Source: an uncultured Clostridium sp.
Lineage (GTDB): Bacteria > Bacillota > Clostridia > TANB77 > CAG-508
DNA length: 64,000 bases
NCBI GenBank assembly: GCA_900553945.1
Contig: USFR01000005.1
Coordinates: 62,001-126,000, forward strand
Reading direction: 5' to 3'
Shown: positions 8,401-16,551 of the stretch, one piece after another
Position numbering within the stretch: the first letter of the stretch is position 1
How the letters are laid out: every line of letters begins with the position of its first letter
Notes under the pieces: model-generated
The model's database searches: none
The model's input: only the letters and a program-made list of their open reading frames with translations
What the model was told of the DNA's origin: nothing
Program-made: the position numbers and the translations under genes

Positions 8401-9707
8401 AATTTTCAGTAGCAGATGATTTTATGGATGATTTAGGAATAGATTCTTTATCTCTAACTTCAATTTATATAGCCTTAGAAAAATATAATTTAAACATTCA
8501 AGATTTATATAACAACCCAACAATTCAAGAATTAGCAAAATATATTTCTAATAAAGAAAATAACGGAAAAAATTATTCTATAAATCTTGACAATATAAAT
8601 AAAGCAATTATTCAAAACAATGTAAAACCAATTGATATGTCAAATATATTAATAACAGGTGTTACAGGATTTTTGGGAATTCATTTAATACATGAACTTC
8701 TTCTAAATCCAAATGTAAAAAAAATATATTGCATTATTAGAAATAAAATAAATTTACCTGCTAAAAAAAGATTTACAAATATGATATCCTCATATTTCCC
8801 ACCATCTGTGAAACTTTCAGAACTAATTGACGAAAAAATTACAATCTTAAATGGTGATATTACACAAGAATACTTAGGATTAGATGAACAAACTTACAAC
8901 TATTTGCAAAGTAAAATTACATGCGTTATAAACTCAGCAGCAAACGTAAAACACTTTGTAAAACCAGCTCAAATAAAAAAAGATAATGTATACAGTGTTG
9001 ACAACATAATAAAATTCTGTGATAAAACAATAACTTTTGCACATATATCAACATTGTCAATAGCAGGATTTGTAAGCTCAGACTCGAAAGACAAAACATT
9101 TGACGAAAACACATTATACATAAATCAAGATTTAGAAAATAATCCTTATTTGCTAAGTAAATTTGAAGCAGAAAAAAATATATTAATCGCAACAAACACT
9201 CAAGGATTAAATGCTGTTATCTTCCGACTTGGAAATATTATGCCAAGAAAATCTGATGGTAAATTCCAAGGTAACTACACTCAAAATATATTTATGTCAG
9301 CATTAAATTCAATTATAAAATCCGGAGTAATAGCAAAAGAACTAAACAATCTCCCAATTGAATTCAGTCCTGTTGATGAATGTGCAAAATTTATTGTAGA
9401 GTTACTTTTAGCAAATAATAAAAATTCAATTTATCATATTTTAAGCAATAAAGAGCTTACAATTTCTGAATTAAGTAAAATATTAATCGAATTGGGATAT
9501 AACTTTGAAAATGTAGATTATAATTCATTTATTGAAAAAATTTCTGAAAATTCAGATGAATATACAAAAGAATATATTTCTAACACTAAACTAAATACAT
9601 ATACTCAAAACCCTACATTATCAGCACTAAAAAAATTAAATCTTTCATGGAGCACAATAGATATTAATTATATAAAAAATATTTTAAAAATAATAAATAA
9701 ATTTTGA
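5436..9707 (+). CDS. Single-module nonribosomal peptide synthetase, C-A-T-R
   Basis: 1423-residue cytoplasmic assembly-line enzyme. Condensation domain about 1-440 with HHIISDAW (His129-His130, Asp134; Ala replaces the usual Gly after Asp). Adenylation domain about 455-960 with YTSGSTGNPKG (about 595), FDASGID, NLYGPTEA, YKTGDVA, GRTDDMVKINGGY and catalytic Lys945 (TSGKID). Thiolation domain with phosphopantetheine site Ser1004 (LGIDSLSL). C-terminal thioester reductase with the NAD(P)-binding GVTGFLG motif (1075-1081), RLGNIM and catalytic Tyr1238-Lys1242. By hand alignment to GrsA the A-pocket reads D-A-I-F-G-G-L-M-F-K; Asp235 implies an alpha-amino acid, identity not predicted. With a leading C domain and no loading module, it may N-acylate one amino acid, or accept a peptide in trans, and release an aldehyde or alcohol. 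AAGGAG 8 nt upstream of ATG. Confidence 0.95.
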   Translation: MTKQNSYKLTNPQKNIYQVEQQLSNSAINHIASYLKFGEVLNASVLSDTLNKLIEINDSFRLVFEHENGNLIQYFKPYSHVEIPITTLENEDISTFIESFKKYQISLENTFAFFIVITPTCSYVFFKVHHIISDAWGMTQVAEQIKEIYNKLLNNEDLSGYTKPSYMNLINREQEYLKSPNYDKDSEFWKNYVKQMESSKLFNENNLYDYSAKRFEYNLDDSLCQKISTFCQELNITEYAFFLAIISVSINKLYNKSNLVIGTPFLNRLKKYNDLNSTGLYVSTLPLYVSVSDETDFVSLCKKISNTNFSIFRHASFPFSKIQKMYNETTHSTTKIFDIGFSYQINKLSNNLNSVDKGFCNWIFLNQQNQPLNIHISTVNNYPVVMYDYLTSCLSDNAIQKINNSVINIIKQIVYEKATEISKLNILLDTDIKQLQKFNSSGNVQVPNISVIDIFNEIVQKYPTRTALICGDKTITYQELNNKINTLANILKQSNVTSNDRVILILDKSIEMIASMFAIMKVGACYIPILSDESATRTNYILENCEPKCILTHKNYDKKFNLEKNCINLDNINLDKNLSYKEKKLNPNSIAYIIYTSGSTGNPKGTMVMHKNIVGLKTSIENDSILKATEKDVSMSLLKYSFDASGIDIYSSLLFGGTLLLVEKQDELNPAKVLKLIEKHKVTRSFLIPKWLEHIAVQDAKDSFDLSSLRILGTGGEILKPYILKSLLDKYKNLKILNLYGPTEATMFTTVKVITKENIKQNYSSIGRPIFGSRLGIVNTYNNFMPINTPGELMVYEDDSSIQNIAKGYLNLPEQTKKRFVKILNPLLNKEVLAYKTGDVAKINSNLEIEFIGRTDDMVKINGGYLVALNEVEQKLRQLLGNDFDICPVAIPYQNTKIIVLFIRSSNSSISLENIKIYINRNISFYMRPKKIIEIADFPRTTSGKIDKKTLAELAKDYINNHKKKIILPKNKIEQEIYKVVAHYTDVQEFSVADDFMDDLGIDSLSLTSIYIALEKYNLNIQDLYNNPTIQELAKYISNKENNGKNYSINLDNINKAIIQNNVKPIDMSNILITGVTGFLGIHLIHELLLNPNVKKIYCIIRNKINLPAKKRFTNMISSYFPPSVKLSELIDEKITILNGDITQEYLGLDEQTYNYLQSKITCVINSAANVKHFVKPAQIKKDNVYSVDNIIKFCDKTITFAHISTLSIAGFVSSDSKDKTFDENTLYINQDLENNPYLLSKFEAEKNILIATNTQGLNAVIFRLGNIMPRKSDGKFQGNYTQNIFMSALNSIIKSGVIAKELNNLPIEFSPVDECAKFIVELLLANNKNSIYHILSNKELTISELSKILIELGYNFENVDYNSFIEKISENSDEYTKEYISNTKLNTYTQNPTLSALKKLNLSWSTIDINYIKNILKIINKF

Positions 9708-9721
9708 AAGGATAATTTTAA

Positions 9722-11749
9722 ATGAAAGACACTAAAGAAGTAAAAAAATTCAAATTAAAATTCACACTATTTGTATTATTAGTTGATGCAACAACTGTAA
9801 TTTTAACCTATTACATTATGCCAATAATCCAAGGCTTTCCACCTAACGCAGAGAATATTGAATTTCAAAAAAAAGTACTACCTGTAATTCATATTCAACA
9901 GTACTTAATTGTATTCATCCTTGGCGCATCGATCCACCTTTTTTCATTCAAATTTTTGATGAAAAAAATTCATGCATACCTAAATAAATTTTACAAACAT
10001 GAAAAAATAACATACAAAGAAATTTTAGACATTCGAACTAAATGCATAAACATTCCATACCAAGTTTCTATAATACAATTAATTCTTATAGTAGTAATTG
10101 GTATAATCTTTAACTTCATTATGCTTGCATCAAAATTAGCGATATTGAAATTCACATTAATGATAATCTCAATTGCTTCAATTATATCTGTTGCAATGCT
10201 TATTGGAAGTCAAAGATTTCTATACAAAGTAATAATGACAACATATGAATATACGCATAAATACGAAAAAAACTTGGGATACAGAATAACAAATTCACAA
10301 AATCTACTTTTACAAGTAACACCATTTATTGCAGTTGTTCTTATAGTAATTTCATTAATTGGATACTCAAAAACAGTTTCTCAAGAAGGAAGAACAATTG
10401 CCAACTACTATAAAGCATATCTTTCAAGCAAAAACATTACACCATCACAAGTAAATACACAAAGTTTAAAAAACATTTTAAAAAGCATACCACTACAAAG
10501 TGAAAAAGACTACTACTTTATCATTCCCCCTCATGACGAAAACATTTATGTTTCTAAAGAAGGAGAAACACTTAATAATTTCATCTTACAATATAGAAAC
10601 TTTTTCTATGATGAAAACACAGGAATGCTATATGATAAATACGAATCAGACGAACAACTTTATGCATTAAAACTAGAAGACTCATCAGGAGAAACATGGT
10701 ATATAGGATTTAAATTTCCTGTAATCGATATAGACCTATTAGTTAACTACTCAGAAATAATTTTCTCAGTTCTTATAGCTTTCTCTATACTGCTATATAT
10801 ATGGTCAAAAAACATTTCAAACAACCTAATTAAAACAACAAACAGCTTAAAAGAAATAGTTACGGCAAACAATGTAAGCGATAACACAGTTTTACCAATA
10901 ACATCAAATGATGAATTCGCAGATTTGGTTTTCTACTATAATAAAATTCAAGAACTTACAAAACACAACATCGAACAAATTAAAAATAACCAAGACTTAT
11001 TAATTGAACGTGAACGTCTAGCTTCTCTAGGACAAATGGTTGGTGGAATCGCACACAACTTAAAAACACCAATAATGAGCATTGCCGGAGCTGACGAAGG
11101 ATTAACACAATTAGTTGCAGAATTAGACGCATCAATTGGAAATCCAATAGTTACAGAAGAAGACTATCATGCAATTGCAAAAGACATGCAAGACTGGATA
11201 GATAAAATAAAAGCACATACATCATACATGTCTGATGTAATAACAGCCGTAAAAGGACAAGCAGTCACATTATCAGATAGTCAAGTCTTCCCTTTCACAG
11301 TATCAGAACTATTTAAACAAGTTGACATCTTAATGAAACACGAGCTAAAATCTGCACTTGTAACATTAAGAATAAACAATACAGTATCTGATAATGTAAC
11401 AATCAATGGTAATATAAACAGTTTAGTACAAGTACTAAACAACATGATATCAAATTCAATTCAAGCTTATTCAGGGAAATCTGATGAATTTATTGACTTA
11501 ATTGCAAATCTGAGAGATAATACTACTATCAAAATAATCGTAAAAGATTATGGCCCTGGATTACCTAAAGTAGTTCAAGAAAACTTATTTAAACAAATGA
11601 TTACTACAAAAGGAAAAGCAGGCACTGGACTTGGATTATTCATGTCATATTCAAACATAAAAGCTCACTTCCAAGGAGATATGACTTTTAAAACAGAAGC
11701 AAATAAAGGAACAGAATTTGTTATTACAATTCCTATAAATAAAAAATAA
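9722..11749 (+). CDS. Multi-pass membrane sensor histidine kinase
   Basis: 675 residues. About five membrane segments (roughly 15-35, 55-75, 112-134, 140-162 and 205-225) precede an outer domain of about 120 residues and a further segment near 340-358. The cytoplasmic part has a HAMP-like linker, an H-box with phospho-acceptor His445 (GGIAHNLKTP; Asn follows His where Glu/Asp is usual) and an HATPase domain with NMISNSIQ (N box), DYGPGLP (G1) and GTGLGLFMS (G2). It lies 14 nt after the NRPS stop codon with GAAAGGA as ribosome binding site, so it is probably co-transcribed with it, and it is followed at once by its likely partner regulator. The signal is unknown; the NRPS product or an envelope cue are inferences only. 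Confidence 0.92.
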   Translation: MKDTKEVKKFKLKFTLFVLLVDATTVILTYYIMPIIQGFPPNAENIEFQKKVLPVIHIQQYLIVFILGASIHLFSFKFLMKKIHAYLNKFYKHEKITYKEILDIRTKCINIPYQVSIIQLILIVVIGIIFNFIMLASKLAILKFTLMIISIASIISVAMLIGSQRFLYKVIMTTYEYTHKYEKNLGYRITNSQNLLLQVTPFIAVVLIVISLIGYSKTVSQEGRTIANYYKAYLSSKNITPSQVNTQSLKNILKSIPLQSEKDYYFIIPPHDENIYVSKEGETLNNFILQYRNFFYDENTGMLYDKYESDEQLYALKLEDSSGETWYIGFKFPVIDIDLLVNYSEIIFSVLIAFSILLYIWSKNISNNLIKTTNSLKEIVTANNVSDNTVLPITSNDEFADLVFYYNKIQELTKHNIEQIKNNQDLLIERERLASLGQMVGGIAHNLKTPIMSIAGADEGLTQLVAELDASIGNPIVTEEDYHAIAKDMQDWIDKIKAHTSYMSDVITAVKGQAVTLSDSQVFPFTVSELFKQVDILMKHELKSALVTLRINNTVSDNVTINGNINSLVQVLNNMISNSIQAYSGKSDEFIDLIANLRDNTTIKIIVKDYGPGLPKVVQENLFKQMITTKGKAGTGLGLFMSYSNIKAHFQGDMTFKTEANKGTEFVITIPINKK

Positions 11750-11763
11750 TATGAGGTGTGTTT

Positions 11764-12810
11764 ATGAGATTAAGCGCAGTTGAACAAAAGAAATCAAAAT
11801 ACAAAATAATTGCCGTTGATGATGAAATGGGAATCATAGATTCACTTAAAGTTTATCTTCGTGAATATTCCATCACTGGAGTAACTGACCCACAAGAAGC
11901 AATTGAAAGAGTAAAAAATGAACATTTTGATTTAATGTTATTAGATTATATAATGACACCATTTCATGGTGATCACGTTGTAGAAGAAATTCGTAAATTT
12001 AATAAAGATTTATACATACTATTACTTACTGGTCATAAAGATTTAGCCCCACCATTAGAAACAATCAAAAAATTAGACATTCAAGGCTACTGTGAAAAAA
12101 GTGATAAATTTGACCAATTACTTTTACTTATTGAATCTGGCTTAAAGTCAGTTGAACAAATGAATATGATAAAACAAATAAACGAAGAACTTGCAGACTC
12201 AAAAGAATTACTAGAAAAATCATATTTAGAAAGTATTGAAGTACTTAGGAAAACCGTTGAAGTTAAAGACGTATATACAAGAGGTCATTCAGATAGAGTT
12301 TCAGAATATTCTTTATTAATTGGAGAAAAACTAAATTTACCTCCAGAGCAAATGAAAACCCTTAAAATTGGTGCCCTATTCCATGACATTGGAAAAATAG
12401 GAATCCCAGATGCAATCTTATTAAAAACAGATAAACTTACAGACGACGAATATTCAGAAATTAAAAATCATCCAGCAATTGGAGCTCACATTCTATCAAA
12501 TGCCAGCATCTTTGCAGATATAATTCCAATAGTAAAACACCATCATGAAAGATATGATGGAAAAGGCTATCCAGCAAGACTAGCAGGTGAAGATATACCT
12601 TACCTAGCAAGAATTGTTGCAGTAGCAGATACATTTGATGCCATGACATCACGTCGTTCATATAGACAAGCCTTAGATTTTGACTATACAACGAATGAAA
12701 TTGAAAGATGCAAAGGAACACAATTTGATCCTGCAATTGCAGACGTCTTTCTTGAAATATTAAGAACAAATCAAGACAAAATTACAGAAATACAAAAGAA
12801 ATATCAATAA
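11764..12810 (+). CDS. Response regulator with HD-GYP output domain
   Basis: 348 residues. N-terminal receiver domain with acidic pocket VDDE, phospho-acceptor Asp61 (LLDYIMTP) and LLLTGHKD. After a helical linker comes an HD-GYP phosphodiesterase domain: RGHSDRV, FHDIGKIGIP (His207-Asp208), HPAIGAHIL, HHHERYDGKGYP and DTFDAMTSRRSYR. HD-GYP proteins with these residues hydrolyse cyclic di-GMP, so phosphorylation by the preceding kinase probably changes local c-di-GMP rather than DNA binding. The frame opens at GTG 11758, but GAGGTG at 11753-11758 lies 5 nt before ATG 11764, which is taken as the start. Gap to the kinase gene 14 nt. No GGDEF cyclase is seen in the window. Confidence 0.93.
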   Translation: MRLSAVEQKKSKYKIIAVDDEMGIIDSLKVYLREYSITGVTDPQEAIERVKNEHFDLMLLDYIMTPFHGDHVVEEIRKFNKDLYILLLTGHKDLAPPLETIKKLDIQGYCEKSDKFDQLLLLIESGLKSVEQMNMIKQINEELADSKELLEKSYLESIEVLRKTVEVKDVYTRGHSDRVSEYSLLIGEKLNLPPEQMKTLKIGALFHDIGKIGIPDAILLKTDKLTDDEYSEIKNHPAIGAHILSNASIFADIIPIVKHHHERYDGKGYPARLAGEDIPYLARIVAVADTFDAMTSRRSYRQALDFDYTTNEIERCKGTQFDPAIADVFLEILRTNQDKITEIQKKYQ

Positions 12811-12816
12811 AAATTA

Positions 12817-12840
12817 GGGAAAGTTCAAAAGAACTTTCCT
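12817..12840 (+). terminator. Hairpin after the response regulator, weak or attenuating terminator
   Basis: GGAAAGTTC (12818-12826) pairs with GAACTTTCC (12831-12839), loop AAAA, followed by TATTATAT rather than a clean T run. Some read-through into the next gene is likely. Confidence 0.5.
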
Positions 12841-12844
12841 ATTA

Positions 12845-12870
12845 TATAACGACGTTAACTCGTCGTTATA
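12845..12870. repeat. Perfect 10-bp inverted repeat
   Basis: TATAACGACG, loop TTAACT, CGTCGTTATA, just upstream of the phosphoesterase ribosome binding site. No T run follows it, so it may be an operator, an mRNA-stabilising hairpin or a second part of the preceding terminator. Confidence 0.6.
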
Positions 12871-12895
12871 AATTTGTAAAAAGGGGGTATCTTTT

Positions 12896-13693
12896 ATGGA
12901 TAAAATTGCACTAATAGCCGACATACACGGCAATCTTTCAGCATTAGAAGCCGTTCTATCCGACATAAAACAAAGAGGCATCACACATATCTATTGCCTA
13001 GGCGACATCGCCATAAAGGGTGTTCACCCTAACGAAGTAACAGAATTAATAAAACAAAATTGTGAAGTTGTAATCCGTGGAAACTGTGACCACTTACTTG
13101 CACATAACTGCGTTGTACCACTACAAAAATGGACAGTAAACCACATGACACCAGAAAACGTTGAATACTTAGGAAGCTTGCCAATATCACATGATTTTTA
13201 TTTGAGCGGTCACTTAGTAAGAATCTTCCACGCTTCCCCATTAAGCATGAAACACATATTTAATCCATTGCATTCAAATGCAGAAAGTAAAGAATACCAA
13301 AATTTCGAAATTCTTGATCCTATGCAAATGTTTACTAATACCAATTTTATAGGAAAGTCTGAAAGTGACCCAACTCCAGATATAATTGGATATGCACATA
13401 TCCATTCGCCAAATATGTTTAGATTTAAAAATAAAACAATATTTAATACAGGCAGCGTTGGACTTCCAATTGAAATTGACAATACAGATGAAGACATTGA
13501 TTCATCACACTTTTCAACAATTTCTTCATATATTATATTAGAAGGTACTTTAAATTCAAAGGAAATATCTAGCTATTCAATTAGCCTTATAAGACTACCT
13601 TATAATTTAAAAAAAGAAATTGAAAATTTGGAAAAATCAGATATTCCAAACAAAGAAACTTTATTAAAAAATTTATCAAAAGCAATATCTTAG
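12896..13693 (+). CDS. Metallophosphoesterase of the YfcE/MJ0936 type
   Basis: 265-residue calcineurin-like phosphoesterase. Metal-site motifs in order: Asp9-x-His11 (IADIHGN), GD at Asp37 (LGDIA), RGNCDH, then GYAHIH and NTGSVGLP near the C-terminus, which correspond to the GHxH and NxGS motifs of YfcE-like enzymes. It is likely a cytoplasmic phosphodiesterase or phosphatase of unknown substrate. AAGGGGG precedes ATG 12896. It is followed after 9 nt by the UDP-sugar pyrophosphorylase, so these two are an operon, possibly reached by read-through from the NRPS-kinase-regulator genes. Confidence 0.9.
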   Translation: MDKIALIADIHGNLSALEAVLSDIKQRGITHIYCLGDIAIKGVHPNEVTELIKQNCEVVIRGNCDHLLAHNCVVPLQKWTVNHMTPENVEYLGSLPISHDFYLSGHLVRIFHASPLSMKHIFNPLHSNAESKEYQNFEILDPMQMFTNTNFIGKSESDPTPDIIGYAHIHSPNMFRFKNKTIFNTGSVGLPIEIDNTDEDIDSSHFSTISSYIILEGTLNSKEISSYSISLIRLPYNLKKEIENLEKSDIPNKETLLKNLSKAIS

Positions 13694-13702
13694 GGAGGTT
13701 AT

Positions 13703-14944
13703 ATGTCACCTGATCCCAGTCAAATTAAAGAAACTTTAATTAAATATAATCAAGAACACTTATTAGCTTTTTGGGACGAATTAGATGAATTTCAAAAACA
13801 ACAACTATTAACACAGCTATCACATATAAACTTTAAAAAAATAGATAGTTTATATAAGACATTAAAAAATATTCCTATTCCAGAAGGCGAACTAATTGAA
13901 CCACTTGATTACTATATAAAAAATGAAATTTCAACAAAAGAACGTAGACATTTAGAAAATCAAGGAACAGAAATATTAAAAAGTGGTCACTATGCTGTAA
14001 TTACAATGGCAGGTGGTCAAGGAACACGTCTTGGTCATAAAGGTCCAAAAGGAACATATGAATTAAATCTGGCTCCAAAAAAATTGTCTTTATTTGAAAT
14101 TTTGACTACAAAACTTTTACAAGCAAATAAAAGATATAATATCACTATTCCCTGGTACATCATGACAAGTGAAACAAACAATAATGATACAATAAAATTT
14201 TTTGAAAGTAAAAAATATTTTGGTTATCCAAAAGAAAAAATTCATTTCTTTATCCAAAATAAATTACCACTTGTTGATAAAAACGGAAAAATTCTTTTAT
14301 CAGAAACATATCAAGTTCATGAAGCTTCTAATGGAAACGGAAATTTATTTGAATCATTAAAAACATCAAATATGATTGCAGATATGAAATCGCAAGAAAT
14401 TAAGTGGGCTTTTGTATCAGGCATTGATAATATTCTTGTAAAAATTGCAGACCCTATCTTCCTTGCTTTAACAATAAATAATAATACTCAAATTGGTGCA
14501 AAAACAATCTTTAAACAAGATCCATATTCAAATGATTGGGTATTTTGCAAAAAGAATTCAAAACCAGCAATGCTTGGATATGAGCGAATTACAGATAAAA
14601 TCACAAACGCACAAACAAACGGCAAATTTTTATATAGAGAAATAAATATTCTATGTCACCTATTCTCAATTGAAGCCATAGAAAAAATTTCTAACCTAAC
14701 TCTTCCTTATCACAGAGCAACAAAGAAAAACACTTATATAAACGATGAAGGAATGAAAATTGTGCCAGACTCCCCTAACTCTTACAAATTCGAAACTTTC
14801 ATCTTTGACTCATTTAAATATTTTGACAACATAACTTTACTTAGAGTTCAAGAAGAAAAAGAATTTGCACCAATAAAAGATCCTGTTGGAATTTATAGTC
14901 CAGCAACAGCAACAAGATTATATTTAAAAGAAGAATTTAATTAG
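13703..14944 (+). CDS. UDP-sugar pyrophosphorylase, UDPGP type 1 family
   Basis: 413 residues. Makes UDP-sugar from UTP and a sugar 1-phosphate. The nucleotide-binding loop at about 103-117 reads MAGGQGTRLGHKGPKG, the signature of UDP-N-acetylhexosamine/UDP-glucose pyrophosphorylases of the eukaryotic AGX/UAP type. EASNGNGNLFESL matches the family's PNGNGG loop. This type is distinct from the bacterial GalU and GlmU enzymes. The sugar (glucose or N-acetylglucosamine) cannot be fixed from motifs alone. AGGGAGG is 5-6 nt from the ATG. A role in cell-wall or surface glycan precursor supply is an inference from the envelope-rich neighbourhood. Confidence 0.88.
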   Translation: MSPDPSQIKETLIKYNQEHLLAFWDELDEFQKQQLLTQLSHINFKKIDSLYKTLKNIPIPEGELIEPLDYYIKNEISTKERRHLENQGTEILKSGHYAVITMAGGQGTRLGHKGPKGTYELNLAPKKLSLFEILTTKLLQANKRYNITIPWYIMTSETNNNDTIKFFESKKYFGYPKEKIHFFIQNKLPLVDKNGKILLSETYQVHEASNGNGNLFESLKTSNMIADMKSQEIKWAFVSGIDNILVKIADPIFLALTINNNTQIGAKTIFKQDPYSNDWVFCKKNSKPAMLGYERITDKITNAQTNGKFLYREINILCHLFSIEAIEKISNLTLPYHRATKKNTYINDEGMKIVPDSPNSYKFETFIFDSFKYFDNITLLRVQEEKEFAPIKDPVGIYSPATATRLYLKEEFN

Positions 14945-14976
14945 CCCCTCCAGAAAACTCTGGAAGGGCTTTATTA
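14943..14976 (+). terminator. Terminator of the NRPS-to-pyrophosphorylase gene group
   Basis: AGCCC-CTCCAGA, loop AAAC, TCTGGA-AGGGCT, then TTTATT, directly after the stop codon at 14942-14944. Confidence 0.85.
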
Positions 14977-14987
14977 AAACCTTATAA

Positions 14988-16229
14988 CTACATATTCTCT
15001 GCCTTTCTTGGCACGTACTCATCATACAACGCTCTTAGTTCTTGCACATAACGGTCTATATCATTGGCACTAATCTCTTTGTCATACTGTTTCAATTTCC
15101 CTTCAGGAATAGATGAAACCAAACCAGAATCTAATCCATATATCCTCTCTATCATATAGCCAACTCTATCATCAGTTTCATACCAATAAACAATATACCA
15201 ATTCTTATCAATATTCTGACTTAGAAAAATTCTAAAAGCAGTATTCTCTGAAATCTCTACAATCTGAATATCAAAAGCATATTCTGCTACATCTTTACTA
15301 TCCTCACATCCGCCATTATCCTGTGAACACTCAATTGCAGTTTTTAAATCAGGAATTCCACAATATTTTTTCTCATCTTTCACAAAAATAGGATATCTTA
15401 ATGATTGATCTTCAGTTGGTATTGAAAAATACTCTTCACTTGTGTCAATAATATAATCTACTTTATTTGCTACTTTTGAGAAAACAATCCACGGATTTGT
15501 AACAGAAGATGAATAAAATAAATAGTACATATCATTTTGGTCATTTAATATCTTATCATAGTCCATTTCTTTAACAGTACCACTAGGAAATCTATATGAA
15601 CTACCAATCTGACTACCCAAATAGTAAAAATAGAAATCTTCTTTACAACGTACTAACGTAGAATCTTGTAAAAATGTACGAATATCATCCCATTGTACAT
15701 CAGTACCATATAAGTCTAAGTATGGATTGTCTAGTTTAATTTCTTCCACGTCTTCCTGTGACATAACATACTTGCTTAGCTCCCTGCTTTTATACCAGTT
15801 ACCATACACGAAAATGGAATGTCCATCTGTATAAAACGAAATATTCTGGTGTACTTCACTCATACGATAGTCACCTCTATATAAGGCTATTGCTACCCCA
15901 TTTTCGCAATCTTCATTTTTAGATATAACCATTTTTGTATCTTTTCCTGTATAGATTGCTGATATTCCTGCTTCCGATTCAGCTACCTTCTGCATATCTT
16001 TTTTAATCATTTTTGGTATTGCAGATTCATATGTATAGTTCGTGAAATTTTTAGGTTCCATATTAAGTTTTGTAATTACATCTGCATAGCTTCTTTCGAT
16101 ATTTTCATTTTCCCGCGCACTATTCTGAATTTTCGCCTGCATAAAAGCTAAGACAATATACAGTGCAATAAGTATAGTCACCACTACTAAAGCCCACGCA
16201 TTTTTCTCAACAAATCCTTTTTTATTCAT
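14988..16229 (-). CDS. Membrane-anchored extracytoplasmic protein, unknown
   Basis: 413 residues, not recognised. One hydrophobic segment at about residues 11-32 follows MNKKGFVEKNAW, so the remaining 380 residues probably lie outside the membrane. That part is mixed alpha/beta in feel, with many aromatic residues and a small Cys cluster (about 290-315: CGIPD ... CSQDNGGCED). No repeat or catalytic motif is evident. The frame opens at GTG 16238, but GAGGTGAAG is well placed for ATG 16229, which is chosen. It reads divergently from the three paralogue genes, with its own promoter at 16341-16369. Confidence 0.75.
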   Translation of the reverse strand: MNKKGFVEKNAWALVVVTILIALYIVLAFMQAKIQNSARENENIERSYADVITKLNMEPKNFTNYTYESAIPKMIKKDMQKVAESEAGISAIYTGKDTKMVISKNEDCENGVAIALYRGDYRMSEVHQNISFYTDGHSIFVYGNWYKSRELSKYVMSQEDVEEIKLDNPYLDLYGTDVQWDDIRTFLQDSTLVRCKEDFYFYYLGSQIGSSYRFPSGTVKEMDYDKILNDQNDMYYLFYSSSVTNPWIVFSKVANKVDYIIDTSEEYFSIPTEDQSLRYPIFVKDEKKYCGIPDLKTAIECSQDNGGCEDSKDVAEYAFDIQIVEISENTAFRIFLSQNIDKNWYIVYWYETDDRVGYMIERIYGLDSGLVSSIPEGKLKQYDKEISANDIDRYVQELRALYDEYVPRKAENM

Positions 16230-16340
16230 AGTCTTCACCTCATCATGTTTGCTTTGTTATTTAGTTACCCAGTTACAATAAGTTTTAATACTCCTTTCTA
16301 GGAAAAAGTTCCCTTTATTTTTAAAGCATTTGTATACATA

Positions 16341-16369
16341 ATTATATCATCATATTAGCACAAGCGCAA
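16341..16369 (-). promoter_or_regulatory. Candidate sigma-A promoter of the unknown membrane-anchored gene
   Basis: Minus strand TTGCGC (16364-16369), 17-nt spacer, TATAAT (16341-16346). The leader is about 110 nt and contains a GGAA/TTCC mini-hairpin and a second AAAGGAG. The rest of 16230-16551 is the divergent promoter and leader of the first paralogue. Confidence 0.55.
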
Positions 16370-16434
16370 GCGACCAAGCTTATAATTACATTGATTTCAC
16401 CGTTTTTACTATTTATTATATATTTATTAATTTC

Positions 16435-16463
16435 TTTACATTATGTTAAGTGTGTGTTATAAT
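16435..16463 (+). promoter_or_regulatory. Promoter of paralogue 1, with palindrome over the -35
   Basis: TTTACA (16435-16440), 17-nt spacer, TATAAT (16458-16463). The -35 is part of a degenerate palindrome TTTACAT-T-ATGTTAA (16435-16449) that also occurs at paralogues 2 and 3. Confidence 0.75.
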
Positions 16464-16469
16464 AAATTT

Positions 16470-16543
16470 TACCTAAATATCGGTTATCCTCTATAAGCAA
16501 CATTGGAAACGACACATTTAGAGTAAAAATAATTTTAGGAGGA
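16470..16543 (+). ncRNA. Structured leader RNA, copy 1 (candidate cis-regulatory RNA)
   Basis: The mRNA should begin at about 16470. CTAAATAT at 16473-16480 can close a stem with ACATTTAG at 16514-16521 (one A-C mismatch). The enclosed region has a conserved TCCTCT (16487-16492) complementary to the ribosome binding site AGGAGGA (16537-16543). Across about 72 nt, copy 1 and copy 2 differ at only two positions, although the proteins have diverged widely. No known riboswitch class was recognised. Confidence 0.6.
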
Positions 16544-16551
16544 TTAAAATT

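Noticed and set aside
5436..9707. Carboxylic acid reductase or alpha-aminoadipate reductase (A-T-R)
   Set aside because: A full condensation domain with HHxxxD precedes the adenylation domain, so it is a C-A-T-R NRPS rather than an A-T-R reductase.
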